64,000 bases of DNA from Talpa occidentalis (Eukaryota; Chordata; Mammalia; Eulipotyphla; Talpidae), in the NCBI RefSeq assembly GCF_014898055.3, contig NW_023601322.1:70026740-70090739 (forward strand), in the 5' to 3' direction. Position 1 is the first letter of the stretch. Every line of letters starts with the position of its first letter. A model generated the notes under the pieces. That model did not search any database. It had not been told where the DNA came from and saw only the letters and a list, made by a program, of their open reading frames with translations. Positions 42,801-54,800 of the stretch are shown one piece after another. Both the position numbers and the translations under genes were made by a program.

Positions 42801-45800
42801 TGCTTTCTAGCATTTAAGTTTCCTGACACCCGTATGAGAAACATCCTAGTACAGGTGAGGAAAGTCAGGCTTAGCGAGGCTCAGTGACTTGCCCAGGGCA
42901 CAGAGCTGTTAGGTGACTGGGCTGATATTTGAGCCCAGGGGTGCCCAACTCCAAAGACCATTTTCCTGCTTCTCTCACCCTCTGGGTCTTGTGTCCCCTC
43001 CCACCCCCACATCCCCTCCCACTGTCTCTGCACCTTAGCTGTCTGTCCTGGCCTGGAGCACCTGTTGCTCAGGAACCTGCTGGGACAAGTCATCTGCCTG
43101 GACCTGGACATGCTCCTTCGGATGAATTTTTGGTGTTAGCCCTGCGGCCCCACGCACCAGGGTAAGAGAGACTCTCGCTTCCTGCCCTGGCCCGAGGGAC
43201 CGACTGGCTGGGCCTGCCTTCTGCCCAGCTCACCGGTCATGGAAGAGAGTTTGGACACATACTCTACTCTACTCTTGCCTGATGAAAAGAGTGTGCAGAG
43301 CCCAAGCTGTTCCTCTCACCTTAGAGGAGACTCTAATGACTGATGAGTTAGGATTAGGGTTTTGAAGTGGAAAGCTCTGTTCTGTTTGGCAGCTGCCCCT
43401 TTCCCTGGCCAGTTTCTGGTGCATGATAGCCATCAGACGCAGTGAAGAAGAACCAACATGCCCTCATTTTCACAGTCACACTGGTAGAGTCTGAAACATC
43501 CATGTGAAAGAGATAGTGTTATATATTTATTTTAAAGTTGTTTTGTTATGCTGGGAATGAAATTTCCTTCCTAAGGAATCATTCTTTCCATGATCTCACA
43601 AACTCCCTAAAGCAAATGGTCATTTTTCTTTCCAAAGTGAAAGTGTTTTCCTTTTGAGTTGTCCAACAGCTACCCCGTCAGAATGAGTCTAGCTTTCCTG
43701 TATTCTGCCAGGCAGAACCTTCCCTTCCCCAGAACTTCTGTTGTCCACAACACAATGGCAGTGGAGACTTGTGTTCAGGCCTCCAAGGTACTTATGACAC
43801 CTCCCAGGGACTTGATAGTTCTCAAGCAAACATTCACATTATGTTCAGTGTAGCATAATTGTTAGCCTAGAACCAGTTCATTAGCTGGTAGGTAGTTGTT
43901 ACTCAGGGTTACCTTAAAGCCTACATTTTAAAAATAGTCACTGTTAAATAAGCTGATTTGATTCAGTCATTTCTATGAAAGGCATTATAAATCTTCAGTA
44001 AGTTGGAATTTGGGGGAATTTGGGGAAATAAAGAAATATACCTGTTGAACTCTTTGGGCAAGAGTTTTTCTGGAAATGTGAAATGAGGGCTTGTGGAATA
44101 GAAAGTTCAAGTCACCTTTTGCCCTCATATCCTGTGGTCTTCTTGAGTAGCTAGGAGTTTATGATTTCAGAGATGTAATACATGGAGGCTCAGGAGAATA
44201 CCCATTTTTGTCTAATTGGTTGCTTAGGTCAGGTATCTATGGAAACAACCATCCACTAGTATTCAGGGCAGGAAATTTTTTCTCCCTCTGCATGATTACA
44301 TGATGATGATGAGAGCAGTGCTCCTCTGTGATGGCTTCCTGCAAGAGGCCCATAGAAATTGGATTTCTTGTGCTTGTGAGAGAAGCAGAAGGTACACATC
44401 AACCTTTGGCTTCTCCACATTTCCAGAAACTGACGGTCCTGCCCATCCAGAAACTGACGGTCCTGCACCTCACAATGTGCTCTTTTCAGATGATTTTGCA
44501 AGTTTTTAATATTAAAAATGTCTTTCATCAGTGGTTTTATGACCTCAACGGCACATTTATTTTGAAAGCTTTGTTCCTGTGTTATTTTTGTCTTTCTACT
44601 CAGGTTTTGCTTCAGCATTAAACATACTGCATTCCTATAATATTGTTTTTGTGTTATTATGAAAATTCTCAGAGACGAGCACTGAAGTCTCTCCAGTGTG
44701 ACTGTGTGTGTCTCTCCACCCTGGTGGAAGATGACTTCTGGGGCATGGTGAGCTTCCCCGAAAGCTTTGCCTTTTTTTTTTTTTTAATTTACAGAAGAAG
44801 CCTGATAACTTGTGCAAAGACTGAGCAGCTTGTCTGCCGTTGATTGAGTTAAAAGTGAGAGAAACGCTTTGTCTTATTATCTTCTTTTCCTCAGTGTCCT
44901 AAGAATTGTAATCTGGTGTTCCAACATGTGTTAATGCAAAAAGTGACCTTTAATTCTTTGCATTTGACTCTTTGTATGCTCTGTGTACTCATTCATTCAT
45001 TCTATTTCAAATAAGTATATGAGCCCTCACTGTTGCTGGCAATGTAAGTAAGGCCCTAGGCTTATCTTCATGACTGAGGCAAGTCAATTTTCTGTCCCAA
45101 CCGGACTCACTGTCTAGGAGGGAGGACGAGGTCACCAGATGGTTACAGCACAGTGCGGGGTGGTGTTAGTGGGAGAACACAGAGCATGCGTGATCCAGAG
45201 AGCGACATGTACCTCAGATTTGGAGATCAGAGAGGCCCTCCTGAGACCTGAAGGGTAAGCAGGTGTTAAAGCTGAGGGACCAGAAAGGGAGAAATGTTTC
45301 AAGGAGAAGAAATAGTATTTGAGAGGTACAGGGTACCTGAGATCATTGCAAAAAGAAGATGAAAAACTTGCTTAATTCTCACACTGCCCCCAAAATCATA
45401 TTTTAAAGAAAGTCCCAGCAATACTTTGCCTTCCTTTTAGCTTTACTAACCGAAAACCAGAGGGCCGATGGAAGTTCTAGGTATGTTTATAAATGTAGGG
45501 TAAATCATTCAGCCCTGGAGAAGTCGGCTGGGCATTATCTAAAGTTTGCTGGAGTCTGTTCATTAACATTCCTGTGAATTGTTTGTGGATGCCTCTCTAA
45601 GCAAAGAAGCACAGAGGGAAGGTATGTAGACTTCAACGTTTCTCTGAAAAGGGCTGCTCTTGACACAGAGCAGAGGACACTGAGCTGAGGCTTGAAGGAG
45701 AATCAAATGCAGAATGTTTATTTCTGGAAGCAGCAGCAGCTCAAGGCCTGGATTATATATCCTGGGTTCTTTTGGGGATATTCCAGGAGTCATCAAAATT

Positions 45801-48800
45801 CTGAGCTTTTGATCAGTGGTTACCCACATTAGGGCACAAACAGCTGTAGACTCACTCTGACGACTGGTACACACCCACACGGGCCGAGGGGAACCCTGAA
45901 CCTGAAATCCTGGGGTGTGTACGATTCATCTTGAGCATTGATTATCAGCCTGGTTCTGCTGCCCCCTATGGTGGGTAATGTTTACATGAGACATGAACTC
46001 CTGTGATGATGGTTCTTGTCTCCCAAAATACCATGTGGGGAAGTGCAGAGCACCACGATCATTCACACAGTAACTCACCCTTATTTGCAGGGCATATATT
46101 CGAAGGATATGTATTCAAGGATAGCACCAATCCCATGTATAATGTGTTTTTCCTTTTACATACGTTCCTGTTATAAAATGTAATTTACTAATTAGGGATA
46201 GTCAAAGATTAACAACAATAATAGCAAAATAGAAGAGTTTTTAACAACATGCTGTAATAAAAGTCATGTGAAGGTGGTCTCTCTCTTTCTCTCAAAACAT
46301 CTTATTGTACATATTTTTGGATCATAGTTGATCACGGGTAACAGAAACCATGGAAGTGAAACCTTGGATAAGGGGGAGCTACTGTAATGCAGACAATGTT
46401 AATGGCACTTCATCAGCAGGTCCCTGTTGTCCATGGGCTAAAACAGAGGTTGTCCAAGTAAGAGTCCCAGACAGCAGCCTCAGCATTCCCTGGTGCTTGT
46501 TAGAGATGCAGATTCAGATACTCATGGGTCAGGCCCAGCCATTTGTGTTGTAACAGAATCTATAGAAGTTCTGATGCTCACTGAAGTTTGAGAACCACTG
46601 GGGTAATTAAGGCAGGTGACAGTTAATGAGAAAATCCATGTAGGATCCCAGTTATGGAGTGAGGTGTCAGTATGGGGACAGCCATGACTTTGCGCAGGTT
46701 TATTAAAATATGTGAAGTTTGTTAATGGTGTCACTTTAAATGTTGTTTATTAGTAATATGATACATAGGTGTATATATCCAGGACAAATATTTTTTGAAA
46801 TAATATGCTATACTTTCTGTGATGTCCTCTTGATAGTATACTGGTCACATCCATTCACTTGGTCTCATAATCCATTAATGAAATATGTCCTGTGGCTTGA
46901 AGGTGCAGTGAGCTGTCCTCACAGCCTCCCTCTCTAGGGGCGTCGTGGGTCTGGCCTCACTTCTGTCAGGTAGACTTGGTGTTAGCTTTCAGTCTCTGTC
47001 CTGCCATGTTCAACTGGGTGACCTTGGCCCATTCACCTATGTGCTCTGAGTTTTACTTTCCTCATTTGTCAATGTGAGGGATAATATCTCCTTCACAGAG
47101 TGTGGTATCAAGCAAGTGACCACACATCTCACAGTGCTGACTGCGGTAGCTACCTCATGTGTGGAGACAGTATGGTCAGTACTCTTACAGAACATCATCA
47201 GTCAAATACATTTTTTTTTTTTTTGTGGGACCCTTGCCGGCGGCCGGGGAATGAACTGGTGCTGCAGAGGCTGCAGGCAGCCACGCAGCCCAGCGCTCAA
47301 CCGCTGCGCCACCAGGGGAGGCCCTCAAATACATTTTTGAGGTGACCACCACAAAGCAGCATATCACAGAAATTCTCCCATAGCACAATAAATATTTTGG
47401 AAATAATTTTGTCTGAAAAATGCATCCAAATTCTGCACCCTTTTCTGAAATACAGTCAAGTGTATTTGGTGTAAAATATAACCTCACTTCCACCCCACCC
47501 AGGTCCTTGCAGACACTGAGATTGCAGAAGATGCACAGCCCCGGCAGGGGTACTTGGGAAGCACAGAGCTTCTGATTATGTTTCTGTGGAAGATGCTTGT
47601 TAGGGTTTCCTTGTCTATTCCTCCCCATTGGTGGCTAGGGCCAACACCTTCCTGTTTACAGCTCTGTAAACTGGCATCTCACCCAGCACCCTCGGGCAGT
47701 AAGTATGTGGAAGTACAGGGGCAGGTCACCCACAAACTGGATGTTGGGGAGACCCAGTAACGTCCACTTGTCTTTCTGGAGGTCATGATCGTGGTCGGTG
47801 GGCAGGCTCCCAAGGCGATCCGCAGCGTTGAGTGCTATGATTTCGAGGAGGACCGGTGGGACCAGATTGCTGAGCTTCCCTCCAGGAGATGCAGAGCAGG
47901 TGAGCAGCGCAACCTCCTGTCGCAGCCTGCCTGGCCCGGCTGGTCTCTGCTAGGGGTGGAAATCCACACGTCTCCTGTTTCCTCACACGTCTGTGCACTA
48001 CAGACTCCTTTCCCCATCCTTCCCCAACTGCCCCCTTCTGGAGTCACTTCTTATGTACTTAGGGAATTCACACTAATCCAAGTGTTTGCTTGAATCCAAC
48101 AAAAAGTAGAGAAGCAAATATGAAAAGAAATCCAATGAGTCTCTCGGTGACCTCCAAATATCTAAAATTGGAGAGCACCTTCCATGGGAAATTACACTCC
48201 CGCCTTAGTCCTCCACTGCCACCCATCAACACATCTTGCATGAAGTGACCCCGGTACCTTGGTTTCCTGTGCCTCAGGCGTGGTGTTCATGGCTGGCCAC
48301 GTGTATGCCGTGGGCGGGTTTAACGGCTCTCTGCGAGTGCGGACTGTGGATGTGTACGACGGTGTGAAGGACCAGTGGACGTCCATTGCCAGCATGCAGG
48401 AGCGCAGGAGCACACTGGGTGCAGCCGTCCTCAATGACCTGCTCTACGCCGTGGGGGGATTTGATGGCAGCACTGGTAGGTCCTAGACACTTCCCTGTCC
48501 CTGTATGACGCGCCTTCCGTACACCTCTGACTTGCGCAGCCGGTTCTTGAGCATAGCTTCTGGCCTTCATTGCTGTGCCTCACGCCTCACCGGCTTGGTT
48601 TCAGAGCCAGGCCAACCTACACACAGAATGTCTAACTGCCATGTGTGATCATTTCTAGGCCTCTCGGGAGGACCTCAGTCTCAGGAGAGGCTCTTCTCTT
48701 CTTCCCAGCGTCTGGGAGCCCAATAACTTAGACAAAGAGCATGTTTAGTTCAGGGTACCCAAAGCTGTGGTCCGAGTCCTCTACTGGACACACGAGGGAG

Positions 48801-51800
48801 GTGAAGTTGGACTGTAGCAAGCGCCCTGGCACTGGCCACAGATTTTGTCCCTTGCCTCTCTACTGGCCCCCTGAAGCTTAGCATGGCAATGCCAGGCAGT
48901 GTTGCTCCCTGGTGCCTGTTTTTTACCTACGCAAAGCTGGATCTATAAACTATTAGTGGACATGGACTTGGAGAAATTATGTCATTTCTCATATCACTGA
49001 GACTCTATAGACAGTGACTCTATAGACAGTGACTCTGTTAAACCAAAATGATGCCCTTTGGCCCCTGGGGACACATGGAAAGTAATATTTTTTAATATTT
49101 CTGAATTTCCATTTGTGTCTTCCCAACTGGTGACCTTTTCCAGCCTTCTCTTTGCCTTACTCACATAATTCTAGGGTCTTTGGCCCCTTCAGAGGCTGCT
49201 TCTCGAGAGCAGTATCTAGGAATAGATAGCAGTATCTCACTTTCAGTAGAGAATCTGACTAAACTGTAGCTTAAACAAGCAAGAGATTTTGTTTTACTCA
49301 TGAAACAAGATGGCCAGAGATTATCAATTGCTGACTTGGTCTATTTAAGGATTTGGGGGCCACGTTCTTTAAGGGTTTGTTGGCCTTATCCACCTGATCA
49401 CAAGATAGCACTAGCCCACACATTTGTGTTGCAGGGAGCAAATGAGCTTGGACTTGAAGTAGCACCATATCAGGAAAGCAAAGGCTTTTCAGAAATCTCC
49501 GAATCAGCCTACTGCTTAGGCCTCATTGACTGATCATACCTTGGGAGGCTGGGCGGGCACGTTGTCAGCTTTCTGACTTCTGAGATAGGCAAAAACAAGG
49601 GGCCAGAGTTTACTGTAGGTGTTCAGTGAAGCAGACTCGGGCATTTATTCCATTCTGTAGGAATAATGATTTATGTTTGCAGGGTACTGCAGTTACATCC
49701 CCTATCTTGTCAGCCCGCCCTTTGGGTCAGGTCTTAGTGGCCCCTAGGTAGACACATTGCAGACGTGCTGCAGACAGGTGCCACCATGCATGGTGAGGCA
49801 GAGGTGGTGCTGAGCCAGCACCCGGGTTTCTGGATCCCAGATCTGTGTTCTTCCCCTATCATCACTGTTGCTCGGCACAGCAGGGTTAGGTCTGATTCCT
49901 GCAAATCACGAATCTCTTGTCTCCCAGGCCTAGCGTCGGTGGAAGCCTACAGCTACAAGACCAACGAGTGGTTCTTTGTGGCCCCGATGAACACACGGCG
50001 GAGCAGTGTGGGTGTGGGCGTCGTGGAGGGTAAGGAGCAGCAGCAGGTGGTGTTCTGTCCCTGCCCTGGCCCACGGGCTTTGTCCTGGCTCTATTCCTCA
50101 TGTCACTGCTCCGAGTCATGCATTAGTATCTTGACTTAACAGATAAATGTAGTTGAAACTCAGAGGTGAAGCTACTAGGCCAAGGCTAATAAAGTGGCCA
50201 GCTAGGTTGGGTGGGAGTAGAAGAGCCTGGAGGGGAAATGCCCGCCTTTCGCTTTGGTGACTTATCAATAGCTCTACTGCAGGAGAGAGGAGAGAAGAGT
50301 GGGCATTTGAGAGCCAGTATACATTCATGCACCGCATAGAACATTTCAGCCGATGATGCACTGCGCTTCTGACAGTGTTCCCTACATACAGCCTAGGTGT
50401 GTGCTCCACCATCGAGGTTGTGTGAGTCCTCGCTGACATCTGTACAATGACAGAATCTCCTAAGAATCTTATTTCTCAGAATATATCCCCACTATTAAGC
50501 CACACATGACTATATAGCCGAGGAGCATGGTGTGGACAGGGTGAGTTAATTGTGCTTAATTAATTTTGTCTTCATGCTTTTATGTCCAACACTAAGAGAG
50601 TCGAGAGAGGTGGGCCCCTCTTCTGTTACAAACACTGCAGGGCAAGTTGTACTTAAGTCTTGCTCTAGCTGGGAGGGTGTGGCTGAGATGGGAGGGAGTG
50701 GAGAGGTCTGTTGTTTGTAAAGCCTTCACATCCAGTTTCTCATTTTGTCCCTAAAACCTTTCTGAAGGACATAGGCAGGACTTAGATTTTTTTTCCAGTC
50801 CCCATTTGGGGAAACAGAGTCCCAGAGGGTTAAGTGATATTCCCGTTAGTAAATAGCACAAGTCCTTGAACCCAGGTCTTCTGATTCCTAACTCAGTGCC
50901 CTTTCTACTGTGCTATACCCCTTCAGACAATTCGCAAGGGCTATTAGGCAGGAATTTTATAAATATGTGTGAATTCAGTGTATTAAAACATAGACTATTA
51001 GTTGACCTAAAATGTTATACTTAGCAGGACAATACTGATTCATTAACCTGTCCCTAAGTGGGGATTTAGCTGGGATAGCCGTATATTCAGACCTGTCTGT
51101 GGACGTTCTCTGTCTCTCACCTGCACACACACGGTCACAGACGCATGCTTTGGGAGACTGTAACGTGCAGTGAGTTAGACGTTTCTCAGTCGCTGCATTT
51201 CTGTGTGGGTACCAGTATGTAGAGATTAAATTTTCATTTAAAGTATATTGTTCTAAAATACTGAAAAAGCCATCTAGTGTGCAAGGATTTTGTCCTCCTA
51301 CCAAGATCAATTGTGTCTTGTCATCACATCTTCATGGTGGAACAGAAATTGATTTTTCTGCCAAATGTAAGTGCTTTGTCTCGCCACCTTCCCATTCTCC
51401 CCCTTGTTCCTTAGCCAAGAATATCAAACAATAGAATAGGGGTTAAAAATAGCAACCCCCTGTTAATAGACTCAAGGAGAAACCCTGAGTGGGTCTTTTT
51501 TCAGCTGAATCAGGGTTGGAATGGCTAATGGAGTTAGACAGGCTTCTTTGTGGTAGTAATTTAAGTACACCCTTTGGGGAAGGCCTGTGTGAGCGTTGTG
51601 TGTGAGAGGCAGTGCTGTTCTGTTGCATGCCCAGTGAACAGACTGGGAATTCTCTTGTTCATCCTGAATTTGAAACACTTTTGGCTGTGGGTCATCCTGG
51701 GGCAGCAGAGAGTTCAATTTATAGCTTTTGTGAGAATGTCAGAGGTAAACTCTGCTTCACTGTGGGCTCTACTCTCCTCCATCTCACTGTCTCTTTTCTG

Positions 51801-54800
51801 TGGCTCTGGAGTCTGGATGATGTTGGAGGTGGGAGGAGCACATAATCAGGATCATTTGCTGCTGGAGGCCTGGGAGAATCCCTCCTTAGGAAAAGGGACA
51901 GTGAAGAGACACTTTTAGGCAGAAGCTCCTGACGGATTGGAAATCAGGTGTTAGAAGAATAAGGCTTTGAGTCTGCTGGGTTCACCCTAGAGAACTTCTT
52001 GTCTTTTCCACATCCTGGGCCTTTTTCCTCCCCGAGGAGCTATGACAAGTAGTGGACAGCTGGAGGGTAGGTGGCTGCATCCAAGTTAGAGCACATGGTG
52101 AGTGTGGCCTGGACCCTGACAGCTGCTGAGTCACATGTTTTCCATCTGACTTAGGTGGGGACAGAACCAGGGAGGAGGTGTCCCTGTCTTTTAGAAGGTC
52201 TTGAGAGGACCGTGAGGCAGAAAACAAAATGAGGTTTCATGATGAGAGAAGACATAATTTTACATATGATACGGAAATAGTTCTGATTGTAGAATGTAGT
52301 TTTGAGTGGGAATCTTTCTCTAAGTTAAAATAGTTGCTGATTTTTTTTTAAAGATTTATTTATTTTTATGCAAGAACTGGGGTACAGGCCAGATGCACGG
52401 GAGGGTGAGAGGATTCACCGGAAACAGAGCGAGGAACAGAACAGGCAGACTGATGAAATACACTGCTGAGGGGAGCAGCGGGCGAGACAGGAGAGGTCTG
52501 CTTCGCCATGTGGGATTCTCGCCGGCCAGCCAGGATCAAACCTGCACTGCAGAGGCTGCGGACAGCCTCCCTGCGCCACCAGGGAGGCCCAAAATAGTTG
52601 CTGATTTTAATATACAGGCTGTACTCTTGGCATCTCTTCATGAGGAAAGCACATAATGACAAAAAATTTCTCATTAAATAATATTTTTAAGTGGATTTGA
52701 ATTTGGGGTGTTTATATGCATTATTCAGCTAATGTTTAAGATTCTTGTTATAACTGCATGGTCCCCCAAAAGACTACACCCTGCAAAGCAGGTGAGATAG
52801 GACTCCTCCTCCCATCCCCCCCCACATTCATCCTCTCTCCCCACCCCACGTATTCTAAGATGATGTTAGACTCAGAACATTTGAATCTCTGCACTTGGAG
52901 AGCTCAAATACCAATTTCCAGCCCTTTTGCCTAACCTAGTGCTTAGCCCCAGGCAGAAATGATGCACCTGGAGAAGAGCTTATAGTATTTGTATTTTTAA
53001 AATAGGTGATGGTGCTTCAGAGCTCTTGTGCATAGCTCAGAGATTACAAGGGAATCTGCAGATAAAGTCCAGCCCCCACCTCCCATCCCCCCGTACACGC
53101 ACAGGGCTCCACCACTGCCAGAGTTGTGAACTGGGTACAAACCATGGCAAAGACAGGGTTGGGTTTCTTGTTGAAAAATAATTTTTCATATTTATTCTGC
53201 TTGCTGTTAAGAGTCTTTAGCCAGAAAGTCAGTCTGCCTGCCTCTAGCTGGCACCTCTAGCTTTTCAGCTCTCCAGTGCCTCCTTCTGAAGAAGAGCTAA
53301 TGTAGTTCACTAGCAACAGTGCACTGGACCCCTAAGGCACCAAATACCCAGCTTCCTGCTGGATATTTGGGGAGCTTATCTACAAAGAGATTCCATGTGC
53401 TGCTTCTTAGTATCTTATGGCTTAAGAGGAAGCAAGCAGAGATGTGCAGGGTGCTTGGCCTGGCTAGTGAGTTTTTGGTCCCCTGGAGGAAATATCCTGA
53501 ACACTGATGGAGGTGAGGATGCTCTAGTGTGTTAAAGATGGGGTTTTGGCCTGCTCTGTTTCCTTGCCAGTGTAGCTGGCACCACCCCTTACCTACTTAC
53601 TTTTTCTGTTCCAGGGAAGCTATATGCTGTTGGGGGTTATGATGGGGCTTCCCGCCAGTGCCTGAGCACCGTGGAGCAGTACAACCCAGCAACCAACGAG
53701 TGGACATATGTGGCGGATATGAGCACTCGTCGCAGTGGCGCAGGTATGGGGTTGCGTGGGAGCCTTGGAGCAGGCTCACTCTGATCTGCTCATAGGTGGA
53801 TCTTGAGACCAACAACTTGACATTCAGCCTTCTTTTACCTCCCTTTTCTTTCCTTTTAATGTATATAAGTACCTTTGAAGTTCAACACAAACACAGATAA
53901 TGAACCTTTCCTGGGGAGTCACTTTGCTAGAGAAGAGATGAGATAGGATTCTCTACATCATCCATCCTTCTGTTTCTTGGAATTGAAATCTTGCCTCGTA
54001 CAAGCTGCTATCCTATATACACTTTCTGTGCCTCAATTTATTTAATCTTCACCGGAGCCTTAAAAATGTAGATACAGTGTTAATTCCACTTAACAGACTT
54101 AGAATGTAAGTGGATCAGGGTTTTGAATAATTTGTTCCATATCATTAGTAACTGATAGAGTCAGGATTCCTATTCAGATCTGTCTCCAAAGTTAGCTTTT
54201 TTGACCCTCAAATTTTTTATCGTAGTCTTCTGAAGTAGTGCCATAAGCGTGGTGCCCGTCTTCAGTGGGCAAAGCTCACCTATCTAGAGTCTCTGTCTTG
54301 AAATTCATACTATTAGTAGTGTTCCTTTTTGGGGAAAACTTAGGTCTGTTTACCCCCCTCCCCCACAAGGGAAATGAATGACTTCCCAAACATGACCCAC
54401 TTCCGCTTCCTGTGGGAAGACTAGAGCTTGTGCAGTCCTTGGGGATTTTGCAGGAAGTGGAGCAAACCCCCTTCTTCCCTGCTTTGTCTTCTGCCATCAT
54501 CTTAGCAGCCCAGAGGAAAGGGTCTGCGAGGATAGGCGGGCACAGGACGCTGACTCTGTCCTGGTTCCTGTGGGGAGTGGTGACTGATAACCAACCTGGG
54601 GCTGGCAGGAAGACTGCAAAACTTCTGGGAAGGCAAGCCACAACCCCACCACCAATATTGTTCTCTCAGTCAGTCTGCCTGTCTGTCTGTATTTTGGAAG
54701 GTTAAGCTGTGATCTCATTTTATAGTAACAAACATAGAATCACTTCCTCAGAATTCTTAAAAATTTATGATATTTTAATATTTTTCAGGAATACTAGTGT

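Larger units (their letters stand above)
34194..47781 (+). other. KLHL3 intron, 13.6 kb, host of mir-874
   Basis: Contains mir-874 (43136-43213) with a repeat-free block upstream, old L1 sequence (35640-36850, 38058-39720), a SINE at 36257 (-), MIRs (35235, 37620, about 40825-41000, 42770), an MLT1-like LTR (41162), a 24-bp tandem duplication (44423), a MER5A remnant (46445) and the short SINE at 47216. No gene was recognised in 34200-35200, 41660-42330 or 43220-46440 apart from the items named. Confidence 0.85.
47900..49927 (+). other. Two short KLHL3 introns around the 48278-48475 exon
   Basis: 47900-48277 (378 bp) shows no repeat. 48476-49927 (1452 bp) holds a 15-bp tandem repeat at 49001 and otherwise nothing I recognise. 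Confidence 0.8.
50030..53614 (+). other. KLHL3 intron, 3.6 kb
   Basis: Holds a MIR (50710-50925) and a well-preserved antisense SINE (52345-52590). The stretches 50930-52320 and 52610-53610 contain no recognisable gene or repeat. Confidence 0.8.

Noticed and set aside
45955..45985. CTGCCCCCTATGGTGGG as a second CTCF site
   Set aside because: When aligned on the core consensus the CCA part is out of register by one base, giving several mismatches.
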